Below, one piece after another: positions 37,521 to 48,811 of a stretch of 64,000 nucleotides of DNA. The notes beneath the pieces are model-generated. The model was not told where the DNA came from. It made no database searches and worked only from the letters and a program-made list of their open reading frames with translations. The DNA is taken from NCBI RefSeq assembly GCF_000002425.4, contig NC_037275.1, forward strand, positions 2,346,587-2,410,586, in the 5' to 3' direction. The translations under genes were made by a program, and so were the position numbers. Origin of the DNA: Physcomitrium patens (Eukaryota; Streptophyta; Bryopsida; Funariales; Funariaceae). How positions within the stretch are numbered: position 1 is the stretch's first letter; each line of letters opens with the position of its first letter.

Positions 37521-39808
37521 TTATTTTAGCCTTTCTTCCTTTTTGCCTATCACTCGCTGTGGCATCCCAATTCCTTTCTTTGGTCTCTTCCATAAGAATC
37601 CATCTCGAAGTAAAAATCCATACATTTTTTTTCTTATTTGTTTGAATTTTTCTGTAGACCAATTCCCCTGCTTAGTCAAGGTATTCAAGTAATGACCAAT
37701 ATCCAATAATTCTCCTTCATAAGACTCTTCAAGAAATAGCTTGTCTTCTCTGTTGAGATTTGATATTGAATAGAATTTCAATTCGACGTCATCAATGTCT
37801 TCAACCATTTCGTCCTCCCTCTCGTATCTTGTTCGAGATAGCATGTCTGCTACTAAATTGTCTTTCCCAGTAATATGCTTAAATTCTGGATTTAGTGACT
37901 TAATATAAGCAATCCATCTCAACATCACAATATCTGGCGTCGAATAGTTAATAATCATTCCAGGCAATGGCAAGCAATTTGTTTCAATTACTACTACTGC
38001 CCCAATCAAATAGTCCTTTTCAGCTTTCATAGTCGAAACGACTCCCCAAAATTCTATTTTGACTTGTGAATATGCACGCTGATGAATACTTAAAACTTTA
38101 GCCCCAAATCGAACTGCAAATCTACTCCCATTCGAATCATCTTGACCCACCGCCCATCCAACGGTAATTGGACTAGCGTCTACAGTAAGAATCACTGGTC
38201 TATTGCACTTATAATCAACCTTCCTCAATATTGGAGGTGACATCAATAATTTCTTCAATCTTTGCATTGCCTGAATATGCCTTTCTTCCCATTTTAATCG
38301 GTAACCCTTGCGTAACAGTTCATATAATGGATCCGCTATGTGAGCAAAATGAGGGATCCAGATTTGATAAAATACACATGCACCCAAAAACCTGCAAACC
38401 TCTGTTAAAGAACCACAATCCTCTTTCATCCTTCCAATTGCATCAACTTTAGTCGGATCTGGTTTTCTTCCGTAAGATCCGCATAAATGTCCAACAATTA
38501 CAACCTCTCGCACTCCAAATATGGACTTCATACCCGATAATGTAAGATGAACTTCTCCAAGCCGAGTTAAAATCTTTTCACAATCTTGTATATGATCAAC
38601 AACATATCTGCGACACCCCCTCGTATCTAAAGTTTCATGCTTGTCTCCTTCTCTGCACCCTTTTATTGGAACATCATCCAAAAAAGGCATAGTCTTTTCC
38701 GGAATAAAATCTCTCAATACCTTATTCATCCCATTCATCATATGCGCAACTGAGTTGGTCGCGCCTTGAGGAAGAGTGTACATTCTAACCAATCCAAGCG
38801 GTGTTCTCATCGTTGTCATATCTCTACTTCCTTCGGTAAGTTGAAATTGGTCATAACCTGAATACAAATCACCCATTGAATAGATCGCCCTTCCAGCAAA
38901 CGCCTCAGCAAATTCATCCACAATAGGTCCAATTCCTACATTCCTGACAGTTACAGCATTCATCGGCTGCATATCTTGAATAAACCACAGTGACCCATTC
39001 TTCTTAGGTACCGTAAACCATCGACTAGAATACGGCGCAAATGAAGGTTCTAATATTTTCATCTTTATCTTTTCTTTCAATAGTTCCACCAATTTAGGTA
39101 AATGTGCCCTCGGTACTGGAATCGGTCTTAGATTCTAAGGTACATGCGGTATAGTGAAGATAACCATAGGTATTATAATATTTGGATCCACACATCCAAT
39201 TTCATGAGATTCGAAGGCAAACGATCTACCTTGTTTAGCCAACATCTTTTTGAAGCAAGTAATTTCCTCCGGCAATAAAGAACCATCAGAACCAATCTTC
39301 AATTCTTCAAAAGTCTCTTCAGTAAACTGATGTTCAATACTCATTGGATCTCTTAAACTTGCTTCTTTTGATGCTTCTCCCATTTGTTCTTTAGAATCCT
39401 CTGGTAATGGTCCGCAAACAGGCTTTACCTTCTTATCTGCCGTTTTATATCTCGTCTCTACAGTGACTTCTGGTGCTTGAAAAGATTCAAGCATGGTATA
39501 AACCTCTCTCGAATGAATCTCAACAATCTTATCATTATCCCCTAACCCAATAGATGTAATCAATTCCAATGAATCTTCCAGCCCATTTTCTTCATAAACA
39601 TCCAAAATCCTCTCATCATCTTGCAATGTACCTATCTTGCGTAACTGTCCTTCAATATCATATAATCTTTTTCTTTCTTTTCTTTTAAAATCTTCAACTT
39701 TCTTATACATAATATTTCCATTCTCCAATATACCAATAAAACTCGCATCAAAGGTACCTTCATCTCGCGAGAGTACCTCCTCTTTTGTACCTCCATAATC
39801 TCGCTTTA
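37521..39808 (-). pseudogene. Reverse transcriptase and RNase H of family C
   Basis: Two blocks in one frame, 39728-39135 and 39092-37521, separated by TAG (39135-39137) where family B has TGG. The frame opens upstream across the gag-protease stop (39806-39808) in -1 register, as in B. RT shows WFTVPKKNGSLWFIQDMQP, MGDLYSGYDQFQL, LPQGATNSVAHMMNGM and the catalytic box MPFLDDVPIKG. RNase H shows ILTVDASPITVGWAVGQ and VKIEFWGVV, but its third acidic residue is changed: VIETNCLPLPG against VIETDCLPLLG in B, a G-to-A change. Most of RT is intact over 523 codons. Confidence 0.85.
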
Positions 39809-42178
39809 CAGTGGTACCTCTCCAAAATCCTTAAATCCTTCAACAATCTTTGGCAATGGTTTCTCCCTCAACCTATCTCGATTCCGTTCATGGTTAGGAG
39901 GTACTGTTAGAAATTGTACAGCTTTCCTCCCATCTTCGCTCCGTACCCTTGCATAAGCAGAACCATCGTCAAGTACCTTTATTTCCATCCGTGTTGCCGT
40001 GATATAAGGTTGTCCTAAAATCAACGGATAAGATGTTGTATCTTGAACGAAGAAATGTTGCTCCGTCGCAACATCCCCAATCCGAATTTTGACATCTGGA
40101 CAAGCTCCATATAATTCGCCTCATGTGTTATTAGCTGCTCGTATTGCCCATCCATGTTCCATATCAATTGGCCATTTTTGCTTCTTATAAAGATCTTTAG
40201 ACATGAGATTTATTTCAGAACCATGGTCCACCAAGGCAACTATTGGTTCTTCTATATCTCCTACCTTCACCAATACCTCAGTAGTTGCCCTTGCCCAATG
40301 CTTTCGAGTATAATGGCTCAAAGTTTCCATTTCCTTGTCACTAGAATCTTCGAAACGTACTCGCTGATTATACCCATTCTTTTCATTTGTTGGTTGCTTG
40401 TAACCAATATCAACCTCTTCTTCATCTCTACATATTCTTGCATCAATAGCATGACTCATTCCAGTTTCGCTCATTAATTGCCTCTTTCGCTTAATGCTGT
40501 CAATGATAACATCATGAAACTCCTTCTTTGCAATTCCCAAGACTTCTTTCAATGTGAATTCCACCTTAGCGTTTAATATACGTTCTTCCAACACCCCTTT
40601 CAAATTTGTTGCCGCTTCAATGTCAGAAAGTAGCTTATAAGCAATTGATTTGCCCTTATCTTTTGTCTCCGTTGTTTTTTCTCCCAATGATGCTGAGGTA
40701 TCCTTTACAGGCAATTCTTGTGAAGCTGCCTCCCGAGCCTTGTCTCCTTGAGTTTGCCTCTTAGAATAATTTCCTTCTCTAGTATCATCAAAATTTCCTC
40801 GTCTTTTTTCTTCCATCAAAGCTTCATGTTGGCTCTTAGCAATATATGCATGAACTGAAAGAGACTCAACGGGACCCTCCCAACCTGTTCTTCCTTGTAT
40901 TGTAGCTGCAGTTCTCAATAACGCTTCTCGAGGTAATTTCCCTTCTTGCATTGTAGAAACGGCAGAAGCCCAAAACTCACTAGTTTCCGTACTTCCACCA
41001 ATTTCATCATCTACTCTAGCACCATAACTTGCACTTTCTCGTGCTACTGTTTCATGCCCTTTTAAGTAATCTTGAACCAATGCTCTCATTCCTCCCTTGC
41101 CAAAATTGGTTTGAAGAAGATCCTCCCTATCTTTCAATGCTATCTTCCCATCTTTCCAGCAAATAATTCCCTGCCGTATCATATTATTAAATTCATTGCA
41201 ATCTTTTCTAGTGTGTGAAGCATCATCACACCAAATGCATCTTTGTACATATCCTTGTTTTGAAACATTCTTCAAATTGTTTATAGAAGTATTCTCTTCA
41301 AGTCTTGCCAATTTGATTTGAAGATCTCGCATTCCTCGTATAATTTCTTCCATACCCATATCTGCTTTCTTTGACAAGGATGTCGAAGGTTGAACTGTAG
41401 GCATTGTCGGTGGTGTAGTACGTACTGGAGCTTTGGGTGCTTGTACTGGTTTCGGAATATTACTCCTATCCTTCCTCCTTTCTTTTTTTGTAAGCAACCC
41501 CACCGCATCTTCAACATTCTTCCACTTCATTGTCAATCCTTCATCTTCTTCTTTGTCTTCAAGAAGGGGTTCTAATTTCTCTTGCAATTCTCCATCAGCA
41601 GCTTGAAGAAATAGATCAACTTTGTTCGGCTCCAATGTCAATTTTTCTACCTTCGATAATTGAGAGTACTGCCTCTCAAATTCCCTTAGTAGCTCTGTTG
41701 CTTGCAAATTCTTATTGGGCCGTCCAATCCATCCCAGAAACAGCTACTTAGTAACGCGATCAGCATCTTCCAAGAAATATTCGTCTTTCAATGCATGTGA
41801 AAAATCCTCCCATGAATTCCCACAACGATCCGTAATCGATGTAATGTTGTCCCTTATCTCCGGTATCATGGCAAGTCCAAATAGTGCAACCATTTTCTTC
41901 TCAGAAATCCGATTTAATTCCATTTCACGAACATAACATCTTAAATACCTTGAAATATTCCTCCCATCAAATTGATCAATTTTATTGACCACTGCTTGCA
42001 ATGCTTTGGTTGCCAAAGCTTCCTTTCGATCATTGCTTTGCTGTTGCTGCATTGACAATGAGAAGGCTTGAAACAAACTAGCAATAGACGGATCCGTGTG
42101 CATATCTTGTCCTTTAGAAGACTCCCCACCAGAAACTTCTCCCAAAAATCCTTCAAAATTTTTATTTTCGTTTTCCAT
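39806..42178 (-). pseudogene. Gag-protease of family C
   Basis: One frame in three blocks. 42178-41744 encodes a gag N-terminus (MENENKNFEGFLGEV, then DQFDGRNISRYLRCYVREME). 41707-40121 holds the rest of gag, with a zinc knuckle CIWCDDASHTRKDC (CX2CX4HX4C), and the start of the protease with VDHGSEINLMSKDLY. 40024-39806 holds the protease end (LILGQPYITATRMEIKVL) and a conserved tail LTVPPNHERNRDRLREKPL. Interrupting stops are TAG at 41744-41746 (family B has AGG) and TGA at 40121-40123 (B has AAG). The protease has His between Asp and Gly (DHGS) where most retroelements have Thr or Ser. Confidence 0.8.
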
Positions 42179-42225
42179 AAAAATAAAGATAAAATCAACC
42201 GAAATCCAATACCTTCTACCTCAAG

Positions 42226-42245
42226 CTTTCACGTCGGGTTCACCA
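42226..42245 (-). other. Primer binding site of family C
   Basis: Read on the element strand, four bases after the 5' LTR end comes TGGTGAACCCGACGTGAAAG. It starts with TGG, complementary to a tRNA CCA end, and differs by one base from the family-B site at 58106-58124. I could not name the tRNA. Confidence 0.7.
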
Positions 42246-42249
42246 CTTA

Positions 42250-42533
42250 TGTCATATTACATGCTTTCCTGCTCGAGAACGTGCTGGGTGTCTGGCTGTA
42301 GAAGGTAGTATGGAGATTCGTCGATAGTCAAGCAGTCTATCAGTTTTTGACTGCTGAAATATAAACGACTGCAATAATGTACCGTAAATCTATACGGATG
42401 CTCTTCGACTGCTTGTCGAAGTCCTTTTTGCCCCAGCCGGTAGGTCTCTAGACGTTACAGAGAACCCCGTACAACCCAAACTGTTAACCTTCAGTACTGC
42501 TTTGTACTTACGATCTTGTATCCACTGACTGTC
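42250..42533 (-). repeat. 5' LTR of family C, part next to the priming site
   Basis: Begins TGTCATATTACATGC and ends where the young chromovirus inserted (target CTGTC, 42529-42533). It continues at 48812. Confidence 0.85.
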
Positions 42534-43094
42534 TGTCAAGGACAAGAACTCGATGAAAAAACAATTCAGACAAGTGAGCCATCACTCAAAGAGAGGTAAC
42601 AAAATATATATAAACAAGTATATATATTGAAAGAGAAACTGGAATGGCTATTGCCAAAAGACAAGAAAACTAGAGACCCTTGAAACTAGACTAGAAGCAA
42701 GAAAGGAGTTGACAAGAGTGAAGAAGCCTTCACTCTTGTCTCTATATATACTATCTAACTAGGGGCTACGTGGCGACGTTCTATAGGGCCTCCAATATGT
42801 GTTGACTTTGTAGGACACATGCCTTGACTTACAAGGCAAGTTTTTCTACGTGTGGGCCACATAGTTAGCTTGATCTTCAAGCTAACAACATGTGTGGCAC
42901 ATGGCCAACTTGTTGACCACGTTTCTAATCCAAAAAGTCAATTAAAGACACCTATGAAGTCAAAGCAGCGTCTAGGAAGTTTCTAGGAAGCTTTTATATT
43001 AAATATTATAGAATTAACTTACTTTTATCTATTTTTACTTACTTCTACCTATTTCTATATGTAATTATTAGCTTACATGATTATGGCCGTGACA
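42534..43094 (-). repeat. 3' LTR of the young chromovirus
   Basis: 561 bp, TGTCAAGGACAAGAACTCG...GATTATGGCCGTGACA on the plus strand. The next bases, TTACCCCCCCTTCTAG, give a purine-rich tract on the element strand (polypurine primer). A TATATA-rich segment at about 42,603-42,630 and another at 42,742-42,751 may include the TATA box of the LTR promoter. Confidence 0.95.
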
Positions 43095-43531
43095 TTACCC
43101 CCCCTTCTAGAGACAAGTTCCACGAGGAGCGGTCATCATATGTTGAGGAAATCTATGATGTGACGAATTATATTCGCCACATACTTTGATCTCTGTTCTC
43201 TTCGAAGATGATTGATAGGGCCTCTCAACCATCGGTAGTGTCCCATACCAGGGCGGGAAGACCACCCAGTTATTTGATCATTGTTGAGGCCTTTGTAACT
43301 TTCTTCGAATAGAATATTCGGAACACCATCAGGAGTTGTTCCTACCTCTAGCAAAATCACCAGACATCCAGAGTCCCTTCCCAAATCGTGATACCAAATG
43401 CATTGTATCTCACCATCTATTCGAGGAAGAACATGTCATTCTTGAAGATCTTCATCTCGATTGCGTCGTCTTGAAGGTTGTGACAATCGTAATGTCTCGT
43501 CTCAATCTTGTCTCTTTTGTAAGAGAGATTT

Positions 43532-46500
43532 TCATCTTGGTTTCGATGGATGTCGTTGATGAAAAACTTTGACTTTAGTTGATGCATTTGTTAGATTCCT
43601 GGATGGCTCCCATGTGCGTTCACTAATATCATATCCGCGCCAATGAACAAGATATTCCAGCTTATTTCGGTGCCGCCTTGAGTCTAATATCTCTTCCACC
43701 TCAAATTCTTCATTATTATCTACTTCTATAGGAGGCGGTGGCATTTGTCTTCTTCCTTGTATATCCACTGTCTTATATGGTTCAAGAAGAGATACGTGGA
43801 ATACAGGATGGATCTTCATTGACTCTGGTAGATGTAACCGATATGCAACTGGGTTGATCTGTTCAGAAACAGAAAAGGGGCCAAGCCTACGATAGTCCAA
43901 CTTGTCACAAGTTCGAGTAGTCTTGATATTGCGACGAAGTAGCCATACCTTATCACCGACGTTGATCTGTGGTTGCTCCTTACGATATAGATCTGCGTTT
44001 ATCTTTTGTCGTTCTTGAGCTTCCTTCAATTGTGTCTTCATTATTGCATGTAACTCTGACAACCGATTTGCCATATCTTCTGCTGCAGGATTATCAACTT
44101 TTGAAAAATCAAAAGTATCAAGTCGTGGATGATAGCCATAATTGGCAAAGAAAGGTGTTTGTTGCGTGGAAGAATGTACCGTATTATTATAAGCAAACTC
44201 TGCCAATGGCAGAAGGTTTGTCCAATCATCTTGTTGGTAGTTGATGGTACACCTTAAATACTGTTCCAAGACTTGGTTTACGCGCTCTGTTTGTCCATCA
44301 GTTTGAGGATGGAAAGCTGAAGATAGCTTTATGTCCACTTTTAAAATCTTGAAAAGAGTCCTCCAGAATCTCGGCACAAATTGAGTTCCCCTATCCGATA
44401 TGATATCTTTAGGTAATCCATGATAGCGATAGATATTATCAATGAAAAGCTTAGCTGTTTCTTCACCTGTGATAGATTTTGTACATGGCATAAAATGTGC
44501 CATCTTGGTGAAACGATCTACTATCACAAATATAGAATCATAAGATCTTGAGTTTGGAAGATCTGTGATGAAATCCATAGAAACAGAAGACCATGGTTGT
44601 TCTGGTATAGGTAATGGCTGAAGAAGTCCGTAAGGTCGATGTCGAGGAATTTTTGATCTTGAACAAATATCACATGATTGTACAAAGTCTTTGACTGACT
44701 TCTACATTTGTGGCCACCAAAAATCTCTTGATATGAGTTCCAGAGTCTTATTATATCCAAAGTGCCCTGCTGCTGGAAAGTCATGACGTGCTTGAAGAAC
44801 ACGCAAACGTGCTTTTCCTTCTGGAACATATAGGCGTCCTTCAAAATATAATAGATTATTTTTGAACTCGAACTTAGAAGGATCATGAGAGTTGGAAGAA
44901 TTATTCTCGATATCATGAACAAGAGGGTCTGAGGACATACTGGACTGGATTTGCTTGAGAAAAGTTGAATCAACAATCAATGTTGATTTCACTGTTCGGA
45001 GATGAAATTGCTCTGGTTTCAAGAGGACCGTTCTTTGTTGCTCAAAAGCTGCATCTCCTTCTTTTGGTGCAAAATAAAAACGTCTAGACAGGGCATCGGA
45101 CAAACCTTGTTGTTTTCCTGGCCGATAAGTGATAATGAAGTCGAATCTTGACAAAGACATACTCCAACGAGCTTGATGACGATTCAACACGCGTGCTGAC
45201 ATGAAATACTCGAGGTTCTTGTGATCTGTATACACAGTGACTGGACTAGAAGCACCTTCTAGATAATGACGCCATTCTTGAAAGGAATCCACGATTGCAA
45301 GAAGTTCTTTATCGTGGATCTCATAATTGATCTCGGCTGCTGAGAATTTTCTTGAATGAAAAGCTATCGGATGAAGTTTGTCATCTGTTCCCATTTGTGA
45401 TAAAACTGCACCCAAGGCAAAATCCGATGCGTCTGTTTCCATAAAAAATACCTTGGAAAAGTCAACACGATATAAGACTGGTGCAGAGACAAACGATGTC
45501 TTCAAGGCTTCAAATGCTGCTTCCGCTTCTTGATTCCATTGGAATTTATCTTTACTAGTCAAGCGTGTAAGTGGAGCTGCAACTCGTGAGAAGTCTTTGA
45601 TGAAGATCCGATAGTAATTGGCAAATCCCAAGAAACATTGGACATCTCTTACAGTCTTTGGAATCTTCCAATCCATGATTGTTTGGACTTTCTTAGAATC
45701 CATCATTAGACCATCATTTGAAATGATGTATCCTAAAAAGTCAACTTGAGTAGTGTGAAATACACACTTTTCTATCTTGGCATACAATCCTGCATCTCTA
45801 AGTTTTTGTAATACTTGACGAACATGTATTTCATGTTCTTCAACATTCTTAGAATAAATCAGGATATCGTCTAGGTAGCAGACGACAAAATTGTCTAAGA
45901 ATTCACGAAATACATCATTCATGAGATGTTGAAAAGCAGCTGGTGCATTCGTGAGTCCAAAAGGCATGACATTGTATTCAAAGTGTCCGTACCTGGTTCG
46001 AAACGCAGTCTTCCATTCATCTCCTTCTTTGATCCGTACTAGATTATATGCTCCTCTTAGATCTATTTTTGTATAGATCTTAGCTTGATTTAACTGGTCA
46101 AGGAGTCCTGATATCAAAGGTAATGGATACCTGTTCTTGATTGTGATCTTGTTGAATCCTCGATAGTCAACACACATTCGTAAAGATCCATCTTTTTTCT
46201 TTACGAATAAAATTGGAGCTCCTGCTGGAGATTTTGAATGGCGTATGAAATTCTTCGCTAAATTCTCGTCAATATATGTCTTGAGTTCAGCCAACTCATC
46301 TTGTGATAAACTGTAAATTGGTCCAAATGGTGGCTGAGTTCCTTCTTTGAGATCGATTGAACAATCGTATGGGCGATGCTCAGGAAGAATATCTGCATTC
46401 TTTTTCTCAAAAACGTCTTGATAATCCTGATATTGACTTGGAATGCCACTTGAAGTCTTTACGCTTTCAGAAATAGGTGCAGCATAAATAGCAAAAGTTG

Positions 46501-47028
46501 ATCCTTCTTTTGCTGCGTGTATAAATGCTTTTGCACCTATAAGTGCGAGTTTTACTATACTAGACTCATGGTTTTTTACTTGATTAATAGAACTGTTACT
46601 AATGCTCTGAGGAAAATCAAGTTTACGAGAAATCCAATCTATTGAAGGATTATACTTTTCTAACCATGATAAGCCTAAAATTACTGGATTAGAGGGAGAT
46701 CTAATTATATTAAAAATTACGCAACTACTATGACCATTTATTACTACATCTACAGGAAGTGTTTCGTGAGTTACATCTCCAGAAGACAACGGACGACCAT
46801 CTATGACTTCTACGTGTACAGGTTTAGTTTTTTGTATTAATGCTATTCTATGACATCTAGCAAATTCTTCATCTAAAAAACAAGATGAGGCTCCTGAATC
46901 TACCAAGGCAGAGGCTTTGTAATTATTAGGTCCTAAACGCACATCTATTATAAAACAAGGAGATGGTTCTGAGGAGAGGATAGGACCTTCATTAGAAGTT
47001 GTACAAGATTCCAGCCGCACGGTCCCTA
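43532..47028 (-). CDS. pol polyprotein of the young chromovirus, one in-frame stop
   Basis: One frame of about 1163 codons, broken only by TAG at 44702-44704 inside the integrase zinc finger (WWPQM*KSVKDF). The frame has no ATG near its start and overlaps the end of gag in -1 register, so -1 frameshifting is expected. Protease: KASALVDSGASSCFLDEEF with DSG. RT: CVDYRGFNKITIKNRYPLP and VCYLDDILIYSKN (YLDD). RNase H: METDASDFALGAVLSQ, NYEIHDKELLAIVDSF, VYTDHKNLEYF. Integrase: FITDLPNSRSYDSIFVIVDR, ISDRGTQFVPRFW, HPQTDGQTERVNQ. Chromodomain at the C-terminus: EVEEILDSRRHRNKLEYLVH, then WRGYDISERTWEP. All catalytic residues appear intact. Confidence 0.9.
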
Positions 47029-48033
47029 TTGTAGCTGGACGTACTCGTTTTCCGACATACTGTCTTCTTTGACAGCCGTACTCCTCATTTTGTAGTTACG
47101 TCGCTTCTTTGGACAATGTTGAGCAGTGTGCTTAGGTTCTCCACAATATAAGCACAATCCTTCTTGTCGACGACGAGACTTTTCTTGCTCAGTAAGAGGT
47201 TTGAAACGTACCGCATCAATTTGTATATCCTCTACTTCCGAAGGTATGTGTTGAGGAGACGTCGGTGTTGCCATTGAATTGTAGTAACGTTGAGGCCCAC
47301 TTGTGCGACTCTCGGATCGAAATTCAAAAAGTCGATTGTCGCATTTCACAGCAAAGTCAATTGCTTGACTCAATGTTTGAGGATCAGGTAAATTAAGCAT
47401 CAATTTCTTTACCTCATATTGTAATCCGTAGAGAAATTGACTCACAAGTGCGGCATCATCCCACTTGATATCAGTTGCAAGTTGTCAAAATTGCGAAGCA
47501 TATAATGTTACTGATCGATTGCCTTGTCGCAAAATACGGATCTTGTTGGTTGCAACACGAATTGCATCATGTTCTCCAAACATGGATCGAAACTCCGCCA
47601 AAAAAGCCTCCAGATTATCCAATATTGGATCTCGTCGTTCAAGAAAAGATGAAAACCATGACAATGCTGAACCTGAAAGAAGTGTACCAATGAATCTAAC
47701 TTGTGACCCTGGAGTTGGATAGCTCTGGGGTTGAAGTTCGATCACTAGTTGGACCTGATTGATGAATCCTCGAAACTTGGATCTGGTACCATCAAACTTC
47801 TCGGGCAAGGCAACTCTCGGTTCTCTAACACTCGAAGGGTGTTCCATTCTGGGAGAAGGGACATGGTTTGGTGCAGATGTTGAAGCAGCCCCAATCATCT
47901 CTATATCTTCACTTCCTACCATTCTTGTTGCTCCTTGTGGTGGTAAATTGAGTTGATGCATCGCAAGCATTAACTCCCTCAATTGTTCTTGCATCTGTGC
48001 CATTGCACTCTTCATTTCAACAAGCTCTGCCAT
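47026..48033 (-). CDS. gag of the young chromovirus, one in-frame stop
   Basis: About 335 codons from ATG (MAELVEMKSAMAQMQEQ, a short coiled coil) to TAG at 47026-47028. TGA at 47485-47487 interrupts the frame at SQF*QLATDIKW, where gypsy gag usually has an Arg (EFRQLA-like). The middle carries the retrotransposon gag core (FRGFINQVQLVIE, LSWFSSFLERRDPI). The C-terminus has a zinc knuckle, CLYCGEPKHTAQHC (CX2CX4HX4C). Gag forms the particle and binds element RNA. The old copy has TAA at the same codon. Confidence 0.9.
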
Positions 48034-48245
48034 AGTAGCACTTAGAAAAGAGAAGATGTCTAATAACGCTCAAAACAAATAGAAGAGAGGAATTGATAAC
48101 AAAGAAAATACTAAGAACAATATCAGTTTAAAAGAGGGTAATCCGCAACTTCTAATGCGCTTATGTCTTATCAAGAAAAAGGGGTAATCCACTCTTAATC
48201 AAGAAAAGACAAAGCTCTGATATTGTAAGTGGACTCTTGTCAATC

Positions 48246-48806
48246 TGTCAAGGACAAGAACTCGATGAAAAAACAATTCAGACAAGTGAGCCATCACTCA
48301 AAGAGAGGTAACAAAATATATATAAACAAGTATATATATTGAAAGAGAAACTGGAATGGCTATTGCCAAAAGACAAGAAAACTAGAGACCCTTGAAACTA
48401 GACTAGAAGCAAGAAAGGAGTTGACAAGAGTGAAGAAGCCTTCACTCTTGTCTCTATATATACTATCTAACTAAGGGCTACGTGGCGACGTTCTATAGGA
48501 CCTCCAATATGTGTTGACTTTGTAGGACACATGCCTTGACTTACAAGGCAAGTTTTTCTACGTGTGGGCCACATAGTTAGCTTGATCTTCAAGCTAACAA
48601 CATGTGTGGCACATGGCCAACTTGTTGACCACGTTTCTAATCCAAAAAGTCAAATAAAGACACCTATGAAGTCAAAGCAGCGTCTAGGAAGTTTCTAGGA
48701 AGCTTCTATATTAAATATTATAGAATTAACTTACTTTTATCTATTTTTACTTACTTCTACCTATTTCTATATGTAATTATTAGCTTACATGATTATGGCC
48801 GTGACA
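48246..48806 (-). repeat. 5' LTR of the young chromovirus
   Basis: 561 bp. By eye it differs from the 3' LTR at AAGGGC/AGGGGC, AGGACC/AGGGCC, CAAATAAAG/CAATTAAAG and CTTCTATA/CTTTTATA. Next to it on the gag side lies ATTGACAAGAGTCCAC, where the priming site is expected. Confidence 0.95.
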
Positions 48807-48811
48807 CTGTC

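Larger units (their letters stand above)
42534..48806 (-). mobile_element. Young complete Tcn1-like chromovirus (family A)
   Basis: 6273 bp with two 561-bp LTRs (42534-43094 and 48246-48806) differing at about four positions by eye, and an exact target duplication CTGTC (42529-42533, 48807-48811). It is the youngest datable insertion in the window. It lies in the 5' LTR of the family-C element. Coding order on the minus strand is gag, protease, RT, RNase H, integrase, chromodomain, with one stop in gag and one in pol. Chromoviruses of this Tcn1 type are known from fungi and from mosses and lycophytes. The chromodomain is thought to guide integration to marked chromatin. Confidence 0.95.

Noticed and set aside
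37521-39092. Horizontal fungal contamination suggested by marY1-like RT
   Set aside because: The element is inserted in a plant-type Tat/Athila element and carries a related family-B neighbour, all contiguous with a plant GARP gene, so it is resident plant DNA.
43336-43572. Open frame on the plus strand conserved with 28693-28902
   Set aside because: Both copies are the antisense of the chromovirus 3' untranslated region. Similarity follows from nucleotide homology of the element, and there is no plausible start or domain.
44524-44976. 150-codon minus-strand frame overlapping integrase
   Set aside because: Alternate frame of the chromovirus pol gene; the true frame carries all integrase motifs.
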